From: Anthopleura xanthogrammica
Taxonomy: Eukaryota > Cnidaria > Anthozoa > Actiniaria > Actiniidae
Assembly (NCBI GenBank): GCA_964019055.1
Contig: OZ025212.1
Location: forward strand, 3,265,266-3,329,265
Length of the DNA: 64,000 nt
Reading direction: 5' to 3'
Part shown: in pieces, positions 29,872-39,453 of the stretch
How the letters are laid out: each line of letters starts with the position of its first letter
Numbering within the stretch: position 1 is the stretch's first letter
Position numbers and translations under genes: made by a program
Notes under the pieces: model-generated
The model's database searches: none
The model's input: the letters and a program-made list of their open reading frames with translations, nothing else
What the model was told of the DNA's origin: nothing

Positions 29872-30066
29872 TCCATTATCAATGGATGCTAATGAGAAAT
29901 GTTTTGTTAAAAACCACCAACATGGCCGCGATGACGTAACGTGCAATATCGAAGAATTGGTAACAAATTATTGTCGTATTATACCCTACATGTAGAAGTC
30001 ATTTTCAAACTAAACCGTCAGAGTTGATAGGCACTTGAACTAGTAAAAGCAAACGATTCGAATCAC
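29872..30066. mobile_element. Dispersed repeat, GACGGTTTAGTTTGAAAAT family, copy 2
   Basis: Near-identical to 26452-26645. Its left part includes the GTGGCCATGTTGG / CCAACATGGCCGC inverted arms. Confidence 0.7.
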
Positions 30067-30514
30067 ATCATATGACCAAGGCGGAAGCACAAATGCTGTT
30101 CACTTCAAATATTCACTTTATGCAACAAAATGTGCAATAAAATCACGGCCAAAAATTTAGTACTTAGGAGTAAAAATTGAAAAAAAGTTAAGCGTTAGGC
30201 GTATAAAAAGTCTTTCAAAAGTTAACTGTAAATTTTTTCATAGCCATGGCTTGTAGGACTTGTATTTGTCAAGATCTCTTCTTAATACTGATGTAATGTT
30301 ATGCATTCATCCCAGAATGGTTGTAAGACCTTAAGTGTATTTTTTAGCAATGTGAAGTGATCATTAAGAGTAGACTTTTGTTAACCGCAACGGACAAAAA
30401 TTTACCGTTAGCCGTAAAAAAGCCAAAATTTTAACCGTTACCGTAGAAGCTACCACTCCATCGAGACCCTCTTCTATAGAAGACAAATAAAAGGTGTATT
30501 AAACCATAGCTTAC

Positions 30515-30657
30515 CTCTATTGATTTAATAAATGCTTTAAGGGCAAAAGCTTCGCCTCTTTGTCTGCCTAGATTCCCGTTCTGACTGTACCAGGTACACT
30601 GTGTGCGACACAATGTCGCAGGGCATGATGGGCATATCATTTTCAGCTGAATTTTTC
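30515..30657 (-). CDS. Candidate internal exon with CxxC motif
   Basis: Acceptor tttttgaag before 30657 and a strong donor (GAG then gtaagc) after 30515. The frame reads GKIQLKMICPSCPATLCRTQ, CTWYSQNGNLGRQRGEAFAL and KAFIKSIE. It is in phase with the first-exon candidate at 38057-38216 and with 29393-29568. The Cys cluster may bind metal; no family recognised. If the chain is right, the HEPN/NB-ARC/TPR gene sits inside its intron. Confidence 0.4.
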
Positions 30658-30899
30658 CTTCAAAAATAAACCGTGTTTGGTCACTTGTATGTAGGTATAT
30701 GCATGTATGTATATATATGGTTTATTGTAATCCTTCTAGCAGTCAAAAGTGACACACTTTACGAATTTTAGACAATGAAAATTTCTAAAAATCATTGGAC
30801 TGGAGCATCTTGTCAAGCTTTACCTTCAAATGTTGAATATCTTTCGAGTAATAAGAAAATACTGATTTTATGCTAATTTAGGCAACGGACCCAGGGCCG

Positions 30900-31332
30900 C
30901 CTTAACGGTGCCTATCAACTCGGTTTAGTTTGAAAATCACTTCTACTTTTAGGGTATAATACGATGGTACAGTTTTACAGGATATGGACTTCTCATTTCA
31001 GAGATAGAAAGGTTTAAAATTTAAAAATGCAAATCACATGACGTCGACTCAGGATTCAATTAAAATACGAAATTACTGTCCTGTAAGCCAGTTTTCAATT
31101 AATAAATGATTTTTATTACCAAAATACATGTTATAGTAGAATTTGGTGAGTTTACTTAAGAGTCACTGTTAGTAAAACACACAAGAAAAGAGGACAGATA
31201 CCTTGGTGGACGTCATCTGATTTGCATTTTTAAATTTTAAACCTTTCTATCTCTGACTGTGCCATTGTATTATAACCTACATGTAGAAGTGATTTTCAAA
31301 CTAAACCGTCAGAGTTGATAGGTACTTTAATT
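30900..31332. mobile_element. Long-TIR element, about 430 bp
   Basis: Arms of about 70 nt, CCTATCAACTC..GGTTTAGTTTGAAAATCACTTCTAC and complement. A second inner inverted pair (GATAGAAAGGTTTAAAATTT) occurs near 31000 and 31240. Shares ends with 26452-26645 and 29872-30066. Confidence 0.65.
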
Positions 31333-31705
31333 GTTGAGTCTACGTACCTCGACCTCCGGCGTGCATCCAACACGGGAACAAGAAATCGAGTTTCTAGTGA
31401 TGTAATCGCCATCGGCCACGACGTGACTTTAAACATGTTTACATAAACTTTATTTCCGTGTCAATCTTCTAGCGTACCACGTTCTCGACGAAACACATTC
31501 TTTTCTTCGAGATTCAGATTCTTCGAAGTATACGTTGGTGAGTATAATTCTTTCGGCGGAATTAATGTTACACTTCAGTTTATTTGATGTTGGAAGTAAC
31601 TAGATCATGACGTATATTTTTTTTTGAGTTTTTCGGTGCTATTATGAGCGGAGAGCAACAGGCATTAAAATATTCTCCATATTTTTTATTCCAGTTTTCC
31701 CCTCC

Positions 31706-31854
31706 CAGGAGCGGATCCAGGATTTTGTTCAGGGGGGGGGGGGGGGGGGGGAGGTTGGGAGGGTGCAGGGCACAAAGTCAGCTCACGGGGGTGCAACCCT
31801 CAGAATCAAAGAAAGAAAGCCCCGCCCTGCACCCCTCTCCTTGATCCGCCCCTG
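31706..31854. mobile_element. hAT-like MITE, GGCGGATCCAGG family, copy 2
   Basis: Ends CAGGAGCGGATCCAGG and TTGATCCGCCCCTG, with a poly-G run inside. No clear target-site duplication. Confidence 0.65.
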
Positions 31855-32070
31855 GCCTCCTCTCTATTGCCGAATTTTTTATATATTGTTTCTTCCCCAG
31901 TTCTTCATTTTGTTTTTGGCTCTAAACCTTATTTTATTGTCTTTTTCAAAAAATTAAAAGAAAGTTACTAGACAATTATTAGTCGGTACTAAACTAATGA
32001 TTACACTTCGTGAAAACGTAATCTTCTTTACAAGTCTTAAAATTGATGATTAGCATTCTTGTACTAAACA

Positions 32071-32267
32071 TTCCTTTTCACAGTTCCCTGCGCCATCTTG
32101 AAAGGAAGCCGTGCCTTTGCATAGAAGCGAGGGAACGGTGAGCTTTTTTTAACACCTTGGACAATTATTCACATGTCTCTATCATTCCAAACTCACCGTT
32201 CGTCTCGCTTCAATGCAAAGGCAAGGCTACGTATCAATATGGCGCAGGGAACTGTGAAAGGGACTAT
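32071..32267. mobile_element. Long-TIR MITE, CACAGTTCCCTGCGCCAT family, copy 1
   Basis: Arms of about 80 nt: TTCACAGTTCCCTGCGCCAT, GCCTTTGCAT, AAGCGAG and CTCACCG motifs recur inverted around TTTTTTTAACACCTTGGACA. The second copy is at 49689-49905 in a DAAM intron. Confidence 0.75.
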
Positions 32268-32611
32268 TGTTACTAGAGTGCATTTTGTATGACTGCATAC
32301 TATAGAATTACCGATTTTGTCAAAAGCGGTTTATCATGCAAGGGGATAGTCAGGATAGTATAGAATACGTAGCAACCATTATTATCGGCCCTAGTCCTTT
32401 ACATTTGCAGCTGACTAAGAACACCATCTGAATTACGTCACATTTACATCCCAATTATTGAAAGTCACGTGTTCAGATTCAATGGTGACTCACACATTCA
32501 TCTGTTTGTTGTGATTAGATGAAGCCTAAAAAATGTTTGATCCCTTTTTCTATGGAGACTGCTGATTGGATAATCATGAAAAATGTCAAAAAAAGAACTG
32601 ACTTGAAGTGT

Positions 32612-35600
32612 TCATGGTTCGAGATTCCCTAGATTACTCAATGTAGTAGCCAATGTTGGATGATTTTGTTCATACGCCATTTCTTGAATAGCTAATGCTC
32701 GCTCAAAACATTTCTGCGCTTCTTCATACTTGCCCAGATCACCGAGGTTATTCCCTAGATTATTCAATGTAGTAGCCAATAATGGATGATTTTCATCATA
32801 CGCCGTTTCTTCAATAGCTAATGCTCGCTCAAAACATTTCTGCGCTTCTTCATTCTTGCCCAGATCACCGAGGTTATTCCCTAGATTACTCAATGTAGTA
32901 GCCAATGTTGGATGATTTTCATCATACGCCATTTCTTGAATAGCTAATGCTCGCTCAAAACATTTCTGCGCTTCTTCATACTTGCCCAGATCACCGAGGT
33001 TATTCCCTAGATTACTCAATGTAATAGCCAATGTTGGATGATTTTGATCATACGCCATTTCTTGAATAGCTAATGCTCGCTCAAAACATTTCTGCGCTTC
33101 TTCATACTTGCCCAGATCACCGAGGTTATTTCCTAGATTACTCAATGTAGTAGCCAATGTTGGATGATTTTGATCATACGCCATTTCTTGAATAGCTAAT
33201 GCTCGCTCCAAACATTTCTGCGCTTCTTCATACTTGCCCAGATAACGGAGGTTAACCCCTAGATTACTCAATGTAGTAGCCAATGTTGGATGATTTTGAT
33301 CATACGCCATTTCTTCAATAGCTAATGCTCGCTCAAAACATTTCTGCGCTTCTTCATACTTGCCCAGATCATGGAGGTTATTCCCTAGATTACTCAATGT
33401 AGTAGCCAATGTTGGATGATTTTGATCATACGCCATTTCTTGAATAGCTAATGCTCGCTCCAAACATTTCTGCGCTTCTTCATACTTGCCCATATCACGG
33501 AGGTTATTCCCTAGATTACTCAATATAGTAGCCAATGTTGGATGATTTTCATCATACGCCATTTCTTGAATAGCTAATGCTCGCTCAAAACATTTCTGCG
33601 CTTCTTCATACTTGCCCAGATCACCGAGGTTATTCCCTAGATTACTCAATGTAGTAGCCAATGTTGGATGATCATCTTCATTAAACGTTTCTTTAACCAT
33701 CAGTACTATTCTATATAAGGTATTTGCGGCTACGTGCTTAGCGTGGGTTTGGCAGATGCGTCCCGCTGTAGTGATGGAACCTATGGATTCTTTGTATCCT
33801 TTTTGGAAATGGTTTTTCAGTATTGTGGTTGACAAAGGATTTGAGGTATAAAAATGTAGCTTGTTAGAGACGTGCATAAAGTGCACTGCTACTGATTTTG
33901 TTGCAATAATGTGATTGACGTTGTCCTCATCAAAGGCGTTTAAAAGTGCTGAAAAAGCATAAATTACTTTCACTAAGAAATAGAATTCTTCTTCTTTGCA
34001 CTTGTGTAGAACTATATATTGTAGACAACTATGCACAACTTGATGAACACCAATATCTTTTGACTGGTCTTCGGAAGGAAGAATAAGTGAAGATGAAAAG
34101 ATAGTGGTGGTCACGAGATCCTTGTCTTGATCTGGTAAGCACCGTGTTACATATTGGACGACATATTCTAGAGGTATCCGCTCAGGAGCCATCACAGACA
34201 AGAATTGAAAAGCATGCATCATAACCATGTCTTCAGCCATTTCTTTTTCTAAGGCCAACTTGACTGCTGCAGTCATCGGTTGAGAATAAGTTACACTAAT
34301 TCTTTTATATTCCTCTTCAGTCGCTTCTCGCTTGCCTTGTTGTAGCTTCTGTAAGTATTCTTCCCATGACATTGACGTTTTGGTGTAACTTACACGTTTC
34401 ATGTAAGTTGCTGCACATGCTAGTGCTAGTGGCTGGTAATCTAGAGCCTTTGCAACTCGTAAAGTGCATTCTTCATCAGAAACAATGCCAGATATTTCAG
34501 AAAGTGTTCTAATTGCTTCATCTTGGTCCATACCACGGCTAAGGGATAAATGGTAAGAGTAGGAATCATTGGCACCAATGGATAAGGATCGACTGTCTTG
34601 TGTAGTAACAAGTATCTGACCATTGCCATCAGTCTTCTCTCCCGCTCGTGGCAAGTATCTGAAGACTGATTTAACGTCTGTCACGTTATCCACTATCAAG
34701 AGCCACGAAGAATACTTTCGCAGTTTAGGAGCCACAAGACTTTTAAGATGATTGAGTTTCTCTTCCTGAGAGAGATCTTTTGATGTTCCAATACTCGTTG
34801 TACAGTTCTCATCGCAGTTTAAGCTAATTGCAAATTCAATATACGATTGCATTAAGGTGTCTGTACTGGATGCGTTCAGAGCGAAAACAAACTTTACTTG
34901 ATCTGTTACGCTATCAGGAACATCATCGAAAACCTTCTCACCTATCTGCCTTCCTATTTCACTTTTGCCACAGCCAGGATTCCCTGAAAGATAAACAACA
35001 GCTATTTCATTTGTTTTTGTGCTTCTCAACCTTTTCATCTCTTCAAGGATCTTCGTTAGTTTGCCTGAACGATCGATAACTTTATGGGACGGTTTGGGTG
35101 GCAAAGCACAAAACGATCGTGGTTCCTCGTTACGCATTTTCTCTTTTTCCAACTCTTGCTTAGTGACTCGAAGTTCCTCTGTAGGAAATGATTTCTGGTT
35201 TTTGATTGCCTCAATATCAGCAGTGTCTAGCTTCAGGGCGCTAAAAGCAGCTATGACCGTTTGGATAGAGGCTTGATAATCCGATTCTGTTAACCTTCCA
35301 TCAGACACTGCATGAGCAAAGAATTTATTACGGAACTGACGTAAATCGTCCACGCCTTTCTTAACAACGGGATCGAGACCCCTGCCGATACTATCTGAGT
35401 AAAGAATGGCAGAGAAACAACGGGTACAATCCCATTCATTGGTATTCCCATTTCTCAAATTAGCAAGATCTTCAGAATTTCGCTTTCGTTTTTTTCGCGA
35501 TTCCAAGCTGTAGAAATCAATGCCATTTTTAGCATTGTTTACCCACTCGCCGTGTGTCGTTCCGTACCGTGTGTCCCATAATTGTTTGAAGACTACTCTT

Positions 35601-35686
35601 AGTCCGTTAGTAATGATTCGATTGGTGACATTGCAAACCCTGAGATAGTTGAGTTCTTCTAGCGAATACTCTTGTGCTGTGGCCAT
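32612..35686 (-). CDS. NLR-like HEPN / NB-ARC / TPR protein
   Basis: Uninterrupted 1024-aa ORF. An N-terminal DZIP3-type HEPN domain (about residues 10-160) carries RNKFFAH at 119-125, the RX4-6H motif that forms HEPN ribonuclease active sites. Then an NB-ARC STAND ATPase: P-loop GNPGCGKS (235-242), Walker B LLIVDN (329-334), sensor-like LVTTQDS (359-365) and a GLPL-like LDYQPLALA (415-423). The C-terminus has eight full 42-aa kinesin-light-chain/NPHP3-type TPRs (about 671-1010; HPTLATTLSNLG..LG.YEEAQKCFERALAI) and a ninth cut short. By analogy with STAND receptors, TPRs sense, NB-ARC oligomerises and the N-terminal domain acts, possibly as an RNase; this is inference. An AG acceptor signal (gttattcag) lies immediately before the ATG, so an upstream non-coding exon is likely. 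Cytosolic innate-immunity role is likely but unproven. Confidence 0.9.
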   Translation of the reverse strand: MATAQEYSLEELNYLRVCNVTNRIITNGLRVVFKQLWDTRYGTTHGEWVNNAKNGIDFYSLESRKKRKRNSEDLANLRNGNTNEWDCTRCFSAILYSDSIGRGLDPVVKKGVDDLRQFRNKFFAHAVSDGRLTESDYQASIQTVIAAFSALKLDTADIEAIKNQKSFPTEELRVTKQELEKEKMRNEEPRSFCALPPKPSHKVIDRSGKLTKILEEMKRLRSTKTNEIAVVYLSGNPGCGKSEIGRQIGEKVFDDVPDSVTDQVKFVFALNASSTDTLMQSYIEFAISLNCDENCTTSIGTSKDLSQEEKLNHLKSLVAPKLRKYSSWLLIVDNVTDVKSVFRYLPRAGEKTDGNGQILVTTQDSRSLSIGANDSYSYHLSLSRGMDQDEAIRTLSEISGIVSDEECTLRVAKALDYQPLALACAATYMKRVSYTKTSMSWEEYLQKLQQGKREATEEEYKRISVTYSQPMTAAVKLALEKEMAEDMVMMHAFQFLSVMAPERIPLEYVVQYVTRCLPDQDKDLVTTTIFSSSLILPSEDQSKDIGVHQVVHSCLQYIVLHKCKEEEFYFLVKVIYAFSALLNAFDEDNVNHIIATKSVAVHFMHVSNKLHFYTSNPLSTTILKNHFQKGYKESIGSITTAGRICQTHAKHVAANTLYRIVLMVKETFNEDDHPTLATTLSNLGNNLGDLGKYEEAQKCFERALAIQEMAYDENHPTLATILSNLGNNLRDMGKYEEAQKCLERALAIQEMAYDQNHPTLATTLSNLGNNLHDLGKYEEAQKCFERALAIEEMAYDQNHPTLATTLSNLGVNLRYLGKYEEAQKCLERALAIQEMAYDQNHPTLATTLSNLGNNLGDLGKYEEAQKCFERALAIQEMAYDQNHPTLAITLSNLGNNLGDLGKYEEAQKCFERALAIQEMAYDENHPTLATTLSNLGNNLGDLGKNEEAQKCFERALAIEETAYDENHPLLATTLNNLGNNLGDLGKYEEAQKCFERALAIQEMAYEQNHPTLATTLSNLGNLEP
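32640..33675 (-). repeat. 126-bp tandem repeats encoding TPRs
   Basis: Eight full units and a partial ninth, mostly differing at only a few positions, including synonymous sites. This indicates recent expansion or homogenisation. Confidence 0.95.
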
Positions 35687-36244
35687 CTGAATAACAAAAT
35701 GATCTCAGATTAAACAAGAAAACTATGTACAAATTCACTTACGGACAACAGGAATTTTCGTTTCAGATCACTACGTCGTAGTGAGAAACATAAATAAATG
35801 GACAACGCAGAACCCAAATTTGGACTCTCTGCCTTTTGTCAAAAATAATGAAAAATACTGTGAAAGGAAAGTCGGTATTTGGCTCGGCTCGGAGCATAGT
35901 TTTGAGTTGGGGGAGCTAATCTTGGGGTTGGGGGGAATGCCCCCACTCCCCCTGAAAATTTGGAAATTGAGTCTGTTGGAAATACAGTTTCCAGTGCCGC
36001 GGTTTTGAGGGGCAAAACCTTAGGCAACTCACAACAGAAAATATTTTTTTGACTAAAAACGTGGGAAGGGGATAGCCCACCTCCAAGCACTCCCGCCTCC
36101 GCCGTGCCTGATTTCGTCAATGATAAAACATTATTACTTTACAATGGTTTATCCCTGACGTGAAGTAATGCATGCTTGATCGCTAGAATAAGAATAATAG
36201 GCGCTTTTAATAAATCCTATGATATAAAAACCCGGGGGTTTACT

Positions 36245-37090
36245 TAGTGCATCAGTCAATTGAAACCACGGCACCCCGACCACCGAAGGCCGGGGTAGTA
36301 ACATTTGCCTAGTGTTAAAGTAACACGGTTTCCCCGGCCCTCGGGGGCAAGAGGGCGGTTAAGTTCCCGGCCCTAGGTCTGCTGGAAGTAAAAGAAACCA
36401 TCGCAGTCACGCGCGAAAAGATGATTGTAAACGACCCGATCATTTTCGTAAAAAGCTGATTTCTTTAGACATCTCTTAATTTAAGCATATACAAGGTTTT
36501 TAGTTCGACCCAGTATGTGAATGCAAAATTAAACAATTGATGTCAGTATTCCGACTGCGAACTATTCCAACTTCTGCAAGAAACGTTTATTGTTGTTCAA
36601 CACAGCGAGGGCACATCCTCCATTTTCGATTCTATTTGGCGAGGTTTTCAACCCAACGCACTGTTGGAACAAGCCAACATGAGGTCGACTACTCCCTGGG
36701 TACGTTGCAATACTCATAATAGTTTATTTATTAATAAACTGAAAAGAGGTGATAGACTTAAGTAAGAAAATAAAACTATAAAATCAAAGCGAATTTTCTT
36801 ACTTTCTTTTCAGCTATTATCCCGCTTTCACAGGTCTGCCGCTTTGATTCCAGGCCCCTTCTACTATCCATACGGTCCTCGGGCCCAGTTCCCGACTATA
36901 GCGTTAAAGTCCCCGCTAAAATTCCCGCTCATTTACAACCCACATATGTTACTTCTCCCTCCTCCCATGTCCTCCCTGTGGACTAATGCTGTTAAATGGA
37001 AGTTAAATCCCCGGCTATGCCACGTTAACTCTCCGGCCTTCTCCGGGAGTACGAGTCGGGGTGCCGGGGTTTCAATTGACTGATGCATTA
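36245..37090. mobile_element. GC-rich TIR element, 846 bp
   Basis: Inverted ends TGCATCAGTCAATTGAAACC, then CGGCACCCCGAC, with blocks of GGCC-rich sequence against an AT-rich background. The short ORFs inside (for example 36537-36719) have no recognisable domain. Superfamily unknown. Confidence 0.6.
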
Positions 37091-37286
37091 CCAGAGTCAT
37101 ATGTAAAAAGACAGTCGATATATATCGTCGTATTTCATCGTTTCCACCCTGATCTCAGTATCCGTTTACTCGTTGATTCAAATTTATGTTACTGAGTCCG
37201 CCTAAAATGGATAGTAAATAACTTACCTAATTTAGGTGACGTCAACTATTCAACAGTTAATTTGACTATTTAAAAAAAATGCACTC

Positions 37287-37434
37287 TATTGACGACTCTT
37301 AAAATTCCAGTTAATGCGGGCTTAGCCTCACTTCTAAGATCGTAAAACAAAAGCAGAAATTAGAATAACAAAAGAAGCAAGTCTTGGATTCGAGGCTAAG
37401 CCCGCATACACTGGAGTTTTAAGAGTCGTCAATA
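37287..37434. mobile_element. TIR MITE, GCGGGCTTAGCCTC family
   Basis: The arms TATTGACGACTCTTAAAATT, CCAGT and GCGGGCTTAGCCTC are mirrored by GAGGCTAAGCCCGC and TTTTAAGAGTCGTCAATA. Confidence 0.75.
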
Positions 37435-37560
37435 ACGCTGCTTTCTTACGACCCATAAACAGATAAAGCATTTCGATTTGGCTCATTTGCATGTTGCATC
37501 ACATTAGTTTTCATGTGCAGTGAAGGATAACAAGCTATCGTATTTATGCAAAGTGACTCA
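37433..37560. mobile_element. TIR MITE, CTTACGACCCATAAAGC family, partial copy 2
   Basis: Shares CTTACGACCCATAAA, GCATTTCGATTTGGCT, TTTTCATGTGCAGTGAAGGA and TTATGCAAAGTG with 20562-20754, but lacks the right arm. Confidence 0.65.
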
Positions 37561-37571
37561 AAATCATGTTT

Positions 37572-37751
37572 GATTTCGGGCGTGGATCCAGGAAAAAATA
37601 TTACGGCCGTTTTCCGAACTGGCTGTCGTTGTACCTTGAATGAGAACTGTACGTAGAAATAAAAGAGCTGTATTACTGCTACTTTTAAAATTTTGACAGT
37701 ATTAATTCCGGAAAACAATTTGACCAGTCTGGATCCGCTCCTGGATTTGGT
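37572..37751. mobile_element. hAT-like MITE, GGCGGATCCAGG family, copy 3
   Basis: Ends GGGCGTGGATCCAGG and CTGGATCCGCTCCTG; GATTT occurs at both flanks. Confidence 0.6.
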
Positions 37752-38056
37752 TCTTTTAATGCATGTCTCAGGCCGGGACTAAACCCCACAAGATGCCAGT
37801 CACAACTTACCTTTATTCGCTTTAACTTTAAGCACCTCTAACTAGGTGACTTGCTTGGTTTTCTTCGGTATCAATTCTAGAAGTGGAAAGATATTATCAA
37901 GGCGGAAGTACATGTTAGATCGTTCTGAATAAATCAAATCAAAATCTTAACCAATTTGGCTCAATTTTCACTGACATTTCGCTAGATATGATTCAGTCAG
38001 TTTGAAACTTTTAAGTTAATATTATATTAAAACCATCGCCGCTAAGAATAGCTCAC

Positions 38057-38216
38057 CTGGGATGACTTTGCTTGTGCAAATTGAGAGGCTTCGCTTTTGT
38101 CCAGCAGTTCGATTATCAACAACGCTGAACGTCACGCGATAAAGTGAGAGCATTGCTTCTCTGATTCTTTTAGAAATGCTATTCAGCTTGTCTTCGTCTT
38201 GTAAATCACTGATCAT
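38057..38216 (-). CDS. Candidate first coding exon of an unrecognised gene
   Basis: ATG at 38216, open to a strong donor (CCAG then gtgagc) after 38057: MISDLQDEDKLNSISKRIRE, then MLSLYRVTFSVVDN and SICTSKVIP. It ends in phase 1, which fits the acceptor before 30657. An acceptor-like tgctccag lies just upstream, suggesting a preceding UTR exon. The protein is not recognised. Confidence 0.4.
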
Positions 38217-39453
38217 TCAGTACTGGAGCAAATCTCATAACATACATTACCGGAATTATGTATAAATGCTCGATTAAATGGTCTAATTATAATCTTGAAC
38301 GAACCAAGAATGCTGAACAGCGAACAGATAGCATGCGTAGCGGCGCTTTGGGGGGGACTGGAGTGTAAGGCAATGGAGTGTAACACTGGTATCTGCATCT
38401 CTTATAGCTGTAAATAGCTGCAGATATCAAGGTACATGGATGCTCGTTGTCGTTTGGTATGACCACATTTCCATGAGAGCTGAGTTGTACGGTTGTGATA
38501 GTCTTTAGAACACGTTACCGTGGAAATGATTCAAATCAACAAGACCATGCATTCATCCATTCATTCGTTCATTCATCCATCCATCCATCCATCCATTCAT
38601 TCATTTATTTATTTCGCCTATCGATCTATGATTTTTGTGATCCCCCTAAATACACCGACCCCCCTCCCCCCCCCCCAACTACAAGGCTATAAATATTAAT
38701 GACCGAGCTGAGGTGTTGTGACTCATACGCGAAAAAAAAAATTGATGAAGGAAGTAGGTATTAAAATATCCACAACGAATGCGTATCTATAGAGCGGAAA
38801 CAGAGGAGTGGTATAATATCCGGTATGGGAGACAGTAAAAGAACAATGACAATGATCTGAATGATGAGTTAGTACACAAGAACTCTTAATATTTTGGCGA
38901 CTATAAAAAAATTCCACTCACTAACGCCGAAGAAAAGCGATAATATTGCAACAAAAAATTGAAAAACTTTTATCAAAAAAACGTTAGTTATCGCGCAGTT
39001 TTACAACGACAGCCCCCTCCCCTCCCCACCCCCACCTCTTCTTTAGGTACTTCAGTCTACCCGACCCATACCCAGTCTCCCCTCAAACTTTCCCGTTCTT
39101 TTAAAATACCCAACCTCACTTAACCCCCTAAAATCCCATCTCTTGCAATGATGAAAAGTGATATTAAAACAAGAGAACAAGTAGAAACACGTACAAGATG
39201 GAGATGAAAGAACGACCTGGTTTACGTGAAAGGGAGTCGGCAAAACATAAATAAGGACTGGTTCCGATTACAATGAGAAGTTTGTCAGCCAATCAGAGGC
39301 CGGCAATTTGAGAATCAACACTCGTCCACAGACGCAGTACAGTAAAATGTTGCTCTGAAAACTGGGAATATCTCCTCAATTCTCGCCAATATTTGGCCTT
39401 GTCTTTCGCCTCTAGACATCCTCAATACATGAATGTGATATAGGGATCTTAAG

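Larger units (their letters stand above)
35687..39453. other. Intergenic interval between the NLR-like gene and DAAM
   Basis: Contains an 846-bp TIR element (36245-37090), two abutting TIR elements (37287-37434 and 37433-37560), a GGCGGATCCAGG-family MITE (37572-37751), one candidate exon (38057-38216, minus) and a CATTCATC microsatellite near 38550-38620. No other gene was seen. Confidence 0.5.

Noticed and set aside
36537..37083. Two plus-strand ORFs of 60 and 79 aa
   Set aside because: They lie inside the 846-bp TIR element, with no domain or codon signal.
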